Assembly (NCBI RefSeq): GCF_001421715.1
Contig: NZ_LMKP01000007.1
Location: forward strand, 1 to 46,480
DNA length: 46,480 nucleotides
Direction of reading: 5' to 3'
Origin: Sphingomonas sp. Leaf22
Lineage (GTDB): Bacteria; Pseudomonadota; Alphaproteobacteria; Sphingomonadales; Sphingomonadaceae
Positions 16,772 to 25,473 of this stretch are shown piece after piece. Under the pieces are notes generated by a model. That model ran no database searches, had not been told where the DNA came from, and saw nothing but the letters and a program-made list of their open reading frames with translations. The translations under genes and the position numbers were made by a program. Each line of letters starts with the position of its first letter. Within the stretch, counting starts at the first letter, position 1.

Positions 16772-19501
16772 ATGCGTTACGGAACACGATGGACGGCCAC
16801 CTTACTTGCGGGAACGCTGCTGACGGGAACGTCGGCGCTGGGACAGACGGCGTCGCCGCCGGCCACCGACGCCGCGACACAGGACAATCCGGGCGAAGAC
16901 ATCGTCGTCACCGGTTTCCACGCATCGCAGCGGTCGGCAACGAAGGCGAAGCGCGATTCGGCGGTGATCCTCGACGCGGTGTCGCAGGACGATGTCGGCC
17001 GGTTGCCCGACCTGAACATCGTCGAGGCCAGCCGCCGCATCACCGGCGTGTCGGTGGTGGGCGGCGCGGACCCGACCAAGAACCGCGACATCTACCAACG
17101 CGCCACGATCCGGGGTCTCGATCCGCGATACAATCTCGTCACGATCGACGGCATTCCGCTCGCCTCGCCCGACTGGGTGTTCCGTGGCGCGCGGCTCGAC
17201 ATGCTGCCCGCCTCGCTGGTGTCGCGGATCGAGGCGATCAAGAGCGTCAGCGCGCCCTATGATCCCCATGCGCTGGGCGGTCAGATCAACATCGTGTCGA
17301 AAAGCGCGTTCGACGGGCGCAGCGACCGGTTCCTCGTGATGAACGCCAATGGCGGGTATAACGACACCGCCGGCAAGCTGGTGCGCAGTGGCGGCCCGGC
17401 GATCCGTGCGGACGCGACCGGGGCGATGCGCTTCGGTGCCGATCGCGATTTCGGCGTCGTCGCCTCGGTCGAATATCAGCGGCTGCCGTCGACCGCGCGC
17501 GCCGAACTGCCCGGCGACACCAACGGCGCTGGCTGGTCCTATTTCACGCCGGCCGGCGCGCGCACGCCGTTCCCCAATCGGTCGACCGGGTTCGCGGTGC
17601 CGGTGCGCAACCAGGATTATTTCTTCGAAAACATGCGCACGCGGCTGAGCGGCAACCTGAAGCTCGAATGGCGACCCGACGACGCGACCGAGGTGTCGCT
17701 GTTCGGCGGCTATTACCGCGACAAGGATACCGAAACCCGGTATGAGGTGCTGACGACGCCGACCGGCGCGCCGACCGGCGTGACCGCCGAGAGCGGCCGC
17801 TTCGCGCTGGGCGATCTGCAACAGGGCCTCACCTTTCAGCCGGTGACGCGCGATACCTGGCTGATCGATGCCAAGGGGCGGCATGATTTCGGCGACGGCT
17901 TCGTGCTCGACACCGTCCTGGCGCGCTCGAACGCCCAATATCGCGAGCAGCGCGAGATGATAAAATACGACACCAGTCCGCGCCCCGGCACCACCAGCGT
18001 CGGTTTCCTGCCGCAATTCGGCTATGCCTACCGCATCGTCGACGGTCGGCCGCGGCTCACGTTCAATGACGATGCCGCCGGCGCGAACCCCGACAGCTAC
18101 AAGGCGCTGTATTTTCGCGAGATCGCCCGCGACCTCGACTCCACCGTCGATTTCGCGCGCGTGAACCTCGGCGCGAACGCATCCGCACAGGATCGCGGTT
18201 TCGGGATCAATGTCGGTGCGGCGGTGACGCGCACCGACCTGTCCTACGATCAGCGGTACGTCGAATATGTGCCGGGCACCGTCGCCGGCCAGCAGGCGGT
18301 CGGCGGGCTGGCACCGATCCTCTACGATCAGCGGCCCGGCACCTATATGACGCCGGGTGTCCCCTATCTGCTGATCGACCGCGCGGCGGCATGGCAGCGG
18401 TTCGATCAGAACCGTGCCTCCTTCGTCACCACCGACCAGCGCGGCAACAACGCCGCCGACGATTTCCGCGATCTGGAAACGACGAAGGCCGGCTATGCCC
18501 AGGCGTTGTTCCGCGCCGATCGCTTCGACGTGCAGGCGGGTGTCCGCTATGACGCGACGACGCTGGTCATCGACACCAACGCGCCGATCCGCGCCGGCGC
18601 GTCAGACTATCAGGCGACGCGCCGCACCACCGACTATGCCTATTGGCTGCCGTCCGCGCTTGCCACCTATCAGCTGGACGACGGGATGCGGCTGCGCGCA
18701 GGCGTGTCGAAGACGATCGGCCGCCCGGATTACAGCCAATATGCCGCGCGCACGTCGTTCGGGGTCGGCACCGACGGCACGCTGACGATCAACACCGGCA
18801 ACCCCGACCTGAAACCGCGCGAGGCGTGGAATTACGACCTGTCCTACGAATGGTATATGGGCGCGGGCATGATTTCAGTCGCGGGGTTCGTGAAGGACAT
18901 CCGGAACGAGATCTTCACCAGCAGCCAGCAGGGACCGGCCACGCTGTTCCAGGGCATCCGCTACGACCGCGTGTTCGTCAGCACCCCGCGCAACGCCGCC
19001 GGCGCGCAGGTGAAGGGGCTGGAGGTCGCCTATGCGATGGACCGGATTCCCGCCGTGCCGGGGCTGGGCTTCAACGCCAACTTTACCCTGCTCGACGGAT
19101 CCTATCGCCAGCCGGTCAGCGTCGCCGGCATCGCCGCCGGGTTGCCAGCCACGCGCAAGACCAGCGGACTGATCCAGCAGCCGGACTATATCGCCAACCT
19201 GACCGTCTTCTACGGCATCGGCCCGGTGGAGCTGCGCGGATCGTACAACCGCATCGGCCGGGCGCTGCAATCGGCCGACGGCGACACGCCGACGCGCGAC
19301 CTGTATCAGGAACCCCGCCAGCAGGTCGACGTCCAGGCGCGCTATGCGGTCCGCGACGGCATGGAACTGGTCGGGCAGGTGCAGAACGTGACCAATGCGC
19401 CGTTCGTCGTCCGGCAGGGCGTCGGCCGCGATTATGTCAATTATTTCTTCCCGGTCGGCCGCATTTTCTGGCTCGGCCTTTCGTGGAAGCCGACGCTGTG
19501 A
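16772..19501 (+). CDS. TonB-dependent receptor, probably carbohydrate-specific
   Basis: A 909-residue outer-membrane TonB-dependent receptor of the large type common in Caulobacter, Xanthomonas and sphingomonads. The signal peptide ends near SALGQ (residue 25), a TonB-box-like EDIVVTGF follows (about 43-50), then the plug with ILDAVSQDDVGRLPDLNIVE, TIRGLDPRYNLVTIDGIPL and GGQINIVSKSAF. The barrel ends in FFPVGRIFWLGLSWKPTL. A GGGGAA Shine-Dalgarno-like sequence precedes the start by about 11 bases. It is divergent from a ROK regulator, and its stop overlaps the start of a secreted protein gene (GTGA). The context points to TonB-driven uptake of an oligosaccharide or glycoside; no glycoside hydrolase is adjacent. 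Confidence 0.95.
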   Translation: MRYGTRWTATLLAGTLLTGTSALGQTASPPATDAATQDNPGEDIVVTGFHASQRSATKAKRDSAVILDAVSQDDVGRLPDLNIVEASRRITGVSVVGGADPTKNRDIYQRATIRGLDPRYNLVTIDGIPLASPDWVFRGARLDMLPASLVSRIEAIKSVSAPYDPHALGGQINIVSKSAFDGRSDRFLVMNANGGYNDTAGKLVRSGGPAIRADATGAMRFGADRDFGVVASVEYQRLPSTARAELPGDTNGAGWSYFTPAGARTPFPNRSTGFAVPVRNQDYFFENMRTRLSGNLKLEWRPDDATEVSLFGGYYRDKDTETRYEVLTTPTGAPTGVTAESGRFALGDLQQGLTFQPVTRDTWLIDAKGRHDFGDGFVLDTVLARSNAQYREQREMIKYDTSPRPGTTSVGFLPQFGYAYRIVDGRPRLTFNDDAAGANPDSYKALYFREIARDLDSTVDFARVNLGANASAQDRGFGINVGAAVTRTDLSYDQRYVEYVPGTVAGQQAVGGLAPILYDQRPGTYMTPGVPYLLIDRAAAWQRFDQNRASFVTTDQRGNNAADDFRDLETTKAGYAQALFRADRFDVQAGVRYDATTLVIDTNAPIRAGASDYQATRRTTDYAYWLPSALATYQLDDGMRLRAGVSKTIGRPDYSQYAARTSFGVGTDGTLTINTGNPDLKPREAWNYDLSYEWYMGAGMISVAGFVKDIRNEIFTSSQQGPATLFQGIRYDRVFVSTPRNAAGAQVKGLEVAYAMDRIPAVPGLGFNANFTLLDGSYRQPVSVAGIAAGLPATRKTSGLIQQPDYIANLTVFYGIGPVELRGSYNRIGRALQSADGDTPTRDLYQEPRQQVDVQARYAVRDGMELVGQVQNVTNAPFVVRQGVGRDYVNYFFPVGRIFWLGLSWKPTL

Positions 19502-20604
19502 GGGCGTGTGCATGGGTAGCCGCGCTTTGCCTGTCCGCCGCGACGCCAGCGGTTGCGGAGCAGCCCGCCGACACGGTGCAGGTCGTCCTAAAGTTCGTGA
19601 AGCGGGGATCGGCCGACGCGCCCGTCGCCCGCTTCGATCCGGCGTCGTGTCGTGCCTGCACCGTCGTCACGACGCCGCTCTACGCCGCGGAAAATGCGCG
19701 TGAGACGGTGATCGCGCTGGCGGTGCCGCGCCGCCGCTCGCTGGAACTGCGCTTTACGGGGCCGGCCGACGCCGTGCGCCGGGTCGTGCTGGAGAGTGGC
19801 GACGTGCCGTTCGTTCGATCGGGCGGTGCGACGATCGTGCAACTCCCGCCGCTCGCGCACGATGCGATCACCGCGGCGGAGGTCACGACCCATATCGTCG
19901 AGCCGGGGATGGTCCTGCGCTTCGAACATGCCGTGCCGCAGCGCCGCGCCGGTGCCTATGCGACCGGGCGCTTTCCGGAAACGGAACGGCGTGCGGCGGA
20001 CGTGCTCGAATTCGCGCAGCGCGAGGTGATCCGTACGCTCGGTCTCGGCGAAGAGGCCGAACGCCGCGACTTCGGGCGTATCCAGGTGATGGGGTTCGAC
20101 ACCAACGCACCGCACGGCCATGTCGACGCGCCGCCGCATGTCCATATGCACCTGCGCTGGCCGCGCAATACCGGCACGCAGATCGGCCATTATTATCTCG
20201 GCCCCGACGGGCTGCTCACCCATAATGGCGTCGGGGTGAAGGGGCTTCCGGGCAACGGCCACCGATATGGCCGGGGCGAAACCTTCACCACCATCGCGCC
20301 GGACGGGAGCGACTTCTACTTCCACCGGATCACGCCGGAGGGATGGCTGGAAATCGGTCGCCCCGACGGTCGCGCCTGCCTGATCCGTCCGGCGGGCGTC
20401 GGCGGGTTTCAGGACGGCGGACTGATCCGCTGCGGTACCGACGCGCCGCGGGGCGTGCGCGTGACCGACGACCTTGCCCGCGGCGTCATCACCGCCACGA
20501 CCGGCGATATCGTCGAGACGTTCCGCTACGATCCCGACACCGGCCGGCTCACCTCGCCCGACACGCCGCCGCCGATGACCCCGTCCAATTTCGTGCCCGA
20601 ATAG
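19498..20604 (+). CDS. Secreted protein of unknown family with histidine cluster, coupled to the receptor
   Basis: A 368-residue protein starting at GTG 19498, whose TGA-overlapping position (GTGA) shows tight translational coupling to the receptor gene. The signal peptide ends at PAVA-E (about residue 20), so it should be periplasmic or surface-located. A beta-rich N-terminal part (about 25-150) contains a CxxC (Cys51, Cys54). A central segment carries a dense histidine group: His206, His208, Asp210, His214, His216 and His218 within APHGHVDAPPHVHMHLRWP, followed by His231, His242 and His276. Such spacing suits a metal site or catalytic cluster. A C-terminal beta region follows (KGLPGNGHRYGRGE and later DIVETFRYDPDTGRLTSPD). 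I do not recognise the family. It may bind or process the receptor's ligand, filling the place a hydrolase or lyase usually takes in such loci. Confidence 0.8.
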   Translation: MRACAWVAALCLSAATPAVAEQPADTVQVVLKFVKRGSADAPVARFDPASCRACTVVTTPLYAAENARETVIALAVPRRRSLELRFTGPADAVRRVVLESGDVPFVRSGGATIVQLPPLAHDAITAAEVTTHIVEPGMVLRFEHAVPQRRAGAYATGRFPETERRAADVLEFAQREVIRTLGLGEEAERRDFGRIQVMGFDTNAPHGHVDAPPHVHMHLRWPRNTGTQIGHYYLGPDGLLTHNGVGVKGLPGNGHRYGRGETFTTIAPDGSDFYFHRITPEGWLEIGRPDGRACLIRPAGVGGFQDGGLIRCGTDAPRGVRVTDDLARGVITATTGDIVETFRYDPDTGRLTSPDTPPPMTPSNFVPE

Positions 20605-21248
20605 CATTGCCCCGGCGTCCTGGTGCCCGTCGCGCGGGTGCCACGCCGCCGGGGCAACCGGTGCCGATGACGGCGTCGCCCGGTTTCGGGAAGGGCACGG
20701 CATCGACCTCCCCCCGCGTTCAGCGCCGGCAGATCGGTCTGGCGGGCGATTTCCTGCACGATGCCGATCTTCCGGGCGATGGTCCGCATCGCGCCCGCGG
20801 CGCGTTCGACCGCGATGCCGCTCGCATCGCCGACCACGCCGCGTAGCTGCTCGACCATCGACACCATGGCAAAGCCCAGCCTGTCCTGATCCGACAGCGT
20901 CTTGCGATCGGCCTGGCCCGTATATGCCGGCCATCCGATCGCTTTGACGGGGCGTAAGATTGGTAACGGCCCTTTCCCGCCACGTTGCGCGGTGCAAAAA
21001 GATAGGCGGAAGTACGGCGGGATCGATGGTCCGTCCGGCGGCGGGGCGTTGTCGCTGCGTCACACGGCGTGATCGAATGCGGCATCGCCGCCGGTTCCCA
21101 TGCGGTGGCGACCGCGCAACGGGCCGGTGCGTTACGGTGCGCAGATCGCCGCCGGGCGGCGGCCCCGGAAATCATTTGCGGTCACGCTTGCCATGGCGTT
21201 GCCGCACGGGTGTCGCTACCGGTCGGTTACGGAACAAGGGGATTGTGG
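20605..21248. other. Long gap between secreted protein and DUF808 gene
   Basis: This 644-base stretch has no intact gene. Its middle holds the minus-strand remnant of a chemoreceptor (20716-20940, listed separately). The last 300 bases before the DUF808 start remain open in the same frame as that gene but encode arginine- and alanine-rich sequence without a domain, so I treat them as upstream leader and promoter region. Confidence 0.5.
20716..20940 (-). pseudogene. Remnant of a methyl-accepting chemotaxis protein
   Basis: In one minus-strand frame the segment encodes two recognisable chemoreceptor pieces joined by a deletion. The first (DQDRLGFAMVSMVEQLRGVVGDAS) corresponds to the HAMP exit and start of the signalling domain; written in short parts, LGFAMVSMVEQL and RGVVGDAS. 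The second (AMRTIARKIGIVQEIARQT then DLPALNA) matches the conserved AMxxIAxKIxIIQEIARQTNLLALNA tip-proximal signature. Between them only about ten residues remain instead of roughly a hundred, and after ALNA the similarity stops. No sensor domain or membrane helices are found. It is therefore a decayed internal fragment, not a functional receptor. No other chemotaxis gene is near, although flagellar genes lie 20 kb away. Confidence 0.7.
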
Positions 21249-22178
21249 ATGGCTGGCGGATTGGTGGCACTGCTCGACGACGTCGCGGCGATCGCGAAGC
21301 TGGCGGCGGCGTCGCTCGACGATGTGACCGCGGCGGCGAGCCGCGCCGGGGCCAAGGCGGCAGGCGTGGTGATCGACGATGCAGCGGTGACCCCGCGCTA
21401 TGTCGTCGGCCTCTCGCCCGCGCGCGAACTGCCGATCATCGGCAAGATCGCGCTGGGATCGCTGAAGAACAAGCTGCTGATCCTGCTGCCCGCGGCACTG
21501 CTGCTGAAGGTGTTCGCGCCATGGGCGATCACCCCGATCCTAATGGCGGGGGGCGCGTTCCTGTGTTTCGAGGCGGCGGAAAAGATCCTCGCCCCATGGC
21601 TCGGCGGACATGCGGAAGCGGAAGCGGCGACCATCGCCGATCCCGCCGAACTGGAACGCATGCAGGTCAGCGGCGCGATCCGCACCGACCTGATCCTGTC
21701 GGCGGAAATCATGATCATCGCGCTGAATGAACTGCCCGACATGCCGGTGTGGATGCAGGCGGTGGTGCTGGCGGCGGTCGGCATCGCGATCACGGTCGGC
21801 GTGTACGGCGTCGTTGCGCTGATCGTGAAGATGGATGATATCGGCCTTGCCCTCGCCCAGCGCGCCAGCGCCGTCGCGCAGACGGTCGGGCGCGGACTGG
21901 TCAAGGCGATGCCGGTGCTGCTGAAGGCGCTGGCGCTGATCGGCACCGCGGCGATGCTGTGGGTCGGCGGGCAGATCATCGTGCACGGGATGGAGGAGTT
22001 CGGCTTCGTCGCCCTGCCGCACCTGATCCACGACGTCGCGCATCACGCCGCAGCGGCACTGCCCGCGATCGGCGGCGTCGTGAACTGGATCGTCAACGCC
22101 GCGCTGTCGGCGGTGGTCGGCATCGTCATCGGCGCGATCATCGCCGGCGTGCTGCACATGATCCCGCGCAAGCATTGA
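21249..22178 (+). CDS. DUF808 family membrane protein
   Basis: A 309-residue inner-membrane protein of the DUF808 (YedI-like) family. The start MAGGLVALLDDVAAIAKLAAASLDD (here MAGGLVALLDDVAAI and AKLAAASLDD) is the family signature, followed by DDAAVTPRYVVGLSPARELPI and several hydrophobic segments (about 70-110, 165-200, 225-300), including KLLILLPAALLLKVFAPW. Length equals the family norm. The function of DUF808 proteins is not established. I start it at ATG 21249 because the family signature begins exactly there; the open frame continues upstream without recognisable sequence. It is convergent with dacB; a GC-rich inverted repeat around 22180-22213 may end both transcripts. Confidence 0.9.
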   Translation: MAGGLVALLDDVAAIAKLAAASLDDVTAAASRAGAKAAGVVIDDAAVTPRYVVGLSPARELPIIGKIALGSLKNKLLILLPAALLLKVFAPWAITPILMAGGAFLCFEAAEKILAPWLGGHAEAEAATIADPAELERMQVSGAIRTDLILSAEIMIIALNELPDMPVWMQAVVLAAVGIAITVGVYGVVALIVKMDDIGLALAQRASAVAQTVGRGLVKAMPVLLKALALIGTAAMLWVGGQIIVHGMEEFGFVALPHLIHDVAHHAAAALPAIGGVVNWIVNAALSAVVGIVIGAIIAGVLHMIPRKH

Positions 22179-22278
22179 TCGGGAGGGCAGGGGGCATATT
22201 GGCTCCCGCCCCCATCCGTTCGGTTCGAGCAGCTTCCAGCCTGCCCGGAAGCGTCCGTCGAGAACGCCGTCCCCCGCG

Positions 22279-23679
22279 CTACAGACCCGCCGCCGCCGCG
22301 TTCAGCGCCGCATCCATCGCCGCCGTCGCCGACGCGCCTTCGGGAATGTCGTTGGCATAGAGCGCGAAGGTCAGCGTCTGCCCGCTCGCCGCGGTCATCG
22401 TCCCCGCCAGCGCGGAGGTACCCGACAGCGATCCGGTCTTGGCGCGCAGCCTGCCCGCCAGCGGCGTGTCGCGGAACCGGCGTGCCAGCGTGCCGTCGAC
22501 GCCCGCGACCGGCAGTGTCTCCAGCCATGCCGCGCCCCATGGTTGCGCCTGTGCCCAGCCGATCAGCGCGACCATCGCCCGCGGGCTGACCCGGTTATAG
22601 GTCGACATGCCCGACCCGTCGGACAGATCCCATGCGGTGCGCGGCACGCCGGCCAGCGTCATGATCGCGCCGACGTTCTTCAGCCCGTCGGCGATCGATC
22701 CGGTCCCCCGGACCGCGCCGATCCGACGCAGCAGCAGTTCGGCATGCAGGTTCTGGCTGACCTTGTTGGTGAGCGCGATGTCCTCGACCAGCGGTCCGGG
22801 CTGCACCTGTGCCAACATCGGCGGGAATGTGCCACGTTCGACGACCGCCCCGTCCTCCGCCGCGACATAGGGCCGGTGGCGAACCACGACCTTGCCGGCC
22901 ACTCGCACCCCCCTGTCACGTAACACCTTCGCAAACATCCACGCCGCATAGTGCGCGGGGTCGTCGATCCCCACCCGGATGCGCTCGCCGTCCCCCGTGG
23001 CGACCGTCCCCGACACCCGCAGCAGGTCGCTGCCCGGCATCCGGTCATAGCCGATGGCGTTGCGCGCGCCGACCGTCACCCGGTTGTCGATCCGGTAATA
23101 GTCCGAACCGCCTACCACCGCCCGACCCCCCTCGGCACGGACGGTCAGGACCAGTTCGTTGTCGTCCAGCGACAGCGCGGAAATGCCGGTGCCCGACCGG
23201 GTGGCGATGTTGTTCCACCCCATGCCCGGCGACCAACGCTGGTCGGGAAACCGGCTGTCGTCGCCGATCACGTCCCCCACCACCCGCGTGGTCGCCGCCA
23301 CCGCATCGGCCAGTATGGTCAGGCAGTCGCCGCGACAATCCTCCGCCGACGACAGCCGCGCATCGCCCGCACCCACCAACACCACGTCGCGCCCCTCGAT
23401 CCGCACGCCCGTCCGGGCATCGTCGGATCCCGTCACCGCCAGATGGGCAAAGGCGGCGATGGTCGTGAAAATCTTGGTATTCGAAGCGGGTACGAAGCGA
23501 TTGTCGGGATCGATCGCGACGCGCTCGACGCCCGCCGCATCGCGGACGACCAGGCCGAACCGGGTTCCCGCCGGGGCCTGCGCCAGCGCGGCGCGCACCG
23601 CCGCCTCGACGCCGGGATCGGGTGCCGCCGCCGTCAACCACAGCGCCGCTCCCGCCATCCCCGCCCGCCGGTATCGCAT
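22279..23679 (-). CDS. dacB: D-alanyl-D-alanine carboxypeptidase/endopeptidase (PBP4 type)
   Basis: A 466-residue class C penicillin-binding protein (peptidase family S13) that trims or cleaves D-Ala cross-links in peptidoglycan. The three active-site motifs are present: SNTK at 66-69 (nucleophile Ser66, Lys69), the SDGSGMSTYN region near 354-362, and KTGS at 414-417. A short hydrophobic N-terminus (residues 7-19) serves as export signal. The family's extra insertion domain between the first and second motifs is present. The gene starts only four bases after the stop of the FucP-like permease gene, so it appears to be the last gene of the deoxy-sugar operon, an unusual pairing. Complete and normal in length. 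Confidence 0.92.
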   Translation of the reverse strand: MRYRRAGMAGAALWLTAAAPDPGVEAAVRAALAQAPAGTRFGLVVRDAAGVERVAIDPDNRFVPASNTKIFTTIAAFAHLAVTGSDDARTGVRIEGRDVVLVGAGDARLSSAEDCRGDCLTILADAVAATTRVVGDVIGDDSRFPDQRWSPGMGWNNIATRSGTGISALSLDDNELVLTVRAEGGRAVVGGSDYYRIDNRVTVGARNAIGYDRMPGSDLLRVSGTVATGDGERIRVGIDDPAHYAAWMFAKVLRDRGVRVAGKVVVRHRPYVAAEDGAVVERGTFPPMLAQVQPGPLVEDIALTNKVSQNLHAELLLRRIGAVRGTGSIADGLKNVGAIMTLAGVPRTAWDLSDGSGMSTYNRVSPRAMVALIGWAQAQPWGAAWLETLPVAGVDGTLARRFRDTPLAGRLRAKTGSLSGTSALAGTMTAASGQTLTFALYANDIPEGASATAAMDAALNAAAAGL

Positions 23680-23683
23680 GTAC

Positions 23684-25003
23684 CTACCCCCCTGAAACGG
23701 CGTTTCGACGCATCGCCAACGCGAACGCCAGCACGACCGCGAACGACAGGCAGGGTATTAGCATCGTCGTCTGGATCGACAGGATATCGTGGCTCAGCAA
23801 TCCCATAGCCGGGGGGAATAGCGCGCCGCCGATGATCGCCATCACGATCAGCGGCGCGCCCAGCGTCGCCTGCGGTCCCAGATCGCGCACCCCCAGCGAG
23901 AAGATCGTCGGGAACATGATCGACATGAAGAAGCCGGTCAGCAGCAGCGCCCCGATCGCGACCATGCCCCCGGCCAGCGCCGCGACCAGCGTCAGCACGA
24001 TGTTCGCCAGCGCAAATCCTGCCAGCAGCCGCGTCGCCGCGACCTTCTGCATCAACAGCGTCCCGACGAGCCGCCCGGCAAGGAACAGCGCGAGGCTGAT
24101 CGACAGCAGATAGGCGGCCTCGCGCTCGGGCGTCGCCGGGCTCAGCGACTTCACGAAGTCGACGAAGAAGCTCCACACCCCGACCTGTGCCCCGACATAG
24201 AAGAATTGCGCGACGACCGCCCAGCGCAGCGTCCGGACACCGATCACCGACCTCAGCCCCGCCAGCGTGCCGCCGCGCGTATCATGGGCGATATCGGGCA
24301 GGCGAACCACCGCCACCGCGATCGCGATGAGGATGACGACCCCCGCCAGCACCAGATAGGGCAGCTGCACCATCTGCGCCTCGCTCGCCCGATAGGCTTC
24401 GAGCGCGGCGGGGGCCATCGCGTCGAGCGTCGCACGGTCATGCTCGACGCCGGAAAAGATGAACAATGCGCCGATACTGGGGGCGATCGCACCGCCCAAG
24501 CCATTGAACGCCTGCGCCAGATTGAGCCGTTGTTCGGCCCGCGCCGGATCGCCGAACGCGACGATATAGGGGTTGGCGGCCGTTTCGAGGAATGCCGCGC
24601 CCGCCGCCAGCACGAACAGCGCGGTGAGGAATCCGGCAAATTCGCGGAGTTCCGCCGCCGGGTAGAAGAGCAGCGCGCCGACCGCGTACAGGCCGAGGCC
24701 CGCGAGGATACCGGCGCGATAGCCGAAGCGGCGCATGATGATCCCGGCGGGCAGCGCCATCAGGAAATAGCCGAGATAGAAGACGAACTGGATAAAGCCC
24801 GCCTCCGCCCGGTTCAGCGCCAGCGCCTTTTGAAACTGGCGGATCAGGATGTCGTTGAAGTTGTTGGCGATCGCCCAGAGGAAGAACAGGCTGACCACCA
24901 CCGCGAAGCCGACGCCGAACCCCGGTGTGATGAAGCGACGCGCGCCGGGATCGTCGGCGGGACCGGACGGCGGCGGTGGAGCGGTAATGATCGGGATCGG
25001 CAT
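23684..25003 (-). CDS. fucP: Sugar MFS transporter, L-fucose permease type
   Basis: A 439-residue proton symporter of the FucP/GluP branch of the major facilitator superfamily. Twelve membrane helices can be traced. Family landmarks are SLFFLWAIANNFNDILI in helix 1, FYLGYFLMALPAGIIMRRFGYRAG, ETAANPYIVAFGDP and RLNLAQAFNGLGGAIAP; the last two are diagnostic for this branch. A proline-rich cytoplasmic N-terminus of about 25 residues precedes helix 1. It lies 125 bases after a mutarotase gene and behind an aldo/keto reductase and an SDR, all of which fit L-fucose oxidation, so L-fucose (or another 6-deoxy or related hexose) is the likely substrate. The name is by family and context; glucose/galactose specificity (GluP) is an alternative. 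Confidence 0.8.
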   Translation of the reverse strand: MPIPIITAPPPPSGPADDPGARRFITPGFGVGFAVVVSLFFLWAIANNFNDILIRQFQKALALNRAEAGFIQFVFYLGYFLMALPAGIIMRRFGYRAGILAGLGLYAVGALLFYPAAELREFAGFLTALFVLAAGAAFLETAANPYIVAFGDPARAEQRLNLAQAFNGLGGAIAPSIGALFIFSGVEHDRATLDAMAPAALEAYRASEAQMVQLPYLVLAGVVILIAIAVAVVRLPDIAHDTRGGTLAGLRSVIGVRTLRWAVVAQFFYVGAQVGVWSFFVDFVKSLSPATPEREAAYLLSISLALFLAGRLVGTLLMQKVAATRLLAGFALANIVLTLVAALAGGMVAIGALLLTGFFMSIMFPTIFSLGVRDLGPQATLGAPLIVMAIIGGALFPPAMGLLSHDILSIQTTMLIPCLSFAVVLAFALAMRRNAVSGG

Positions 25004-25128
25004 GGCTTCCTCTCCGCCCGGTGAAGTCCGGGTCCGTTCTTGTCGTCAGCGCCGACGGTATCGCGAAACGTGCGGTGCCCCGTCGTTGATAGCAGCAGGG
25101 CCGGACGGCGACAGGCTCGACCGGTGCG

Positions 25129-25473
25129 TCATGCGTGGTCGGTCAGGCGGAAGATGCGCGTCATCGGTGTCCAGCGGCTGCCATCGGTGGCGTGCGGCAA
25201 TGCCCGCTGGAACTGGCCCATCTTCGCTTCCCATGCGACGACGTCGGGATCGGCGAGGTCGGCGGCGGCCTTGGCCGCCGGATCGAACGCGTCGGTGACG
25301 GCCGTGGTCATCACCAGCCGGTTGCCGGTGCGGTAGATGTCCATCTGCGTAATCCCGGCCTCGCGGATCGACGCCAGCACGGGCGCGGGCACGTTGCCCG
25401 GCCGGTGCCAGTGCTCGTACTCGGCGATGGCGGCGGCGTCGTCGGCGAGGTCGAGGGTCAGGACATGGATCAT
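25129..25473 (-). CDS. Sugar mutarotase of the RhaM family
   Basis: A 114-residue protein of the L-rhamnose mutarotase family (dimeric alpha+beta barrel, formerly DUF718). It would interconvert alpha and beta anomers of a deoxy-sugar before oxidation. Landmarks: IAEYEHWHRPGNVPAPVLAS with the His used in catalysis, IREAGITQMDIYRTGNRLVM, and the closing WTPMTRIFRL. Start ATG overlaps the SDR stop by four bases (ATGA). In gene clusters for oxidative L-fucose breakdown a member of this family commonly acts on L-fucose, so I infer L-fucose here rather than L-rhamnose. Length is normal. Confidence 0.85.
   Translation of the reverse strand: MIHVLTLDLADDAAAIAEYEHWHRPGNVPAPVLASIREAGITQMDIYRTGNRLVMTTAVTDAFDPAAKAAADLADPDVVAWEAKMGQFQRALPHATDGSRWTPMTRIFRLTDHA

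Noticed and set aside
18643..19497. Upstream extension of the secreted histidine-rich protein
   Set aside because: It lies inside the receptor gene in another frame; the signal peptide begins at the GTG at 19498.
20946..21248. Coding extension upstream of the DUF808 gene
   Set aside because: The frame is open but composition is unlike a membrane protein and the family signature starts at the ATG at 21249.
22180..22213. Inverted repeat between DUF808 gene and dacB as intrinsic terminator
   Set aside because: The stem can pair in more than one way and is not followed by a T run on either strand, so I do not list it as a terminator.
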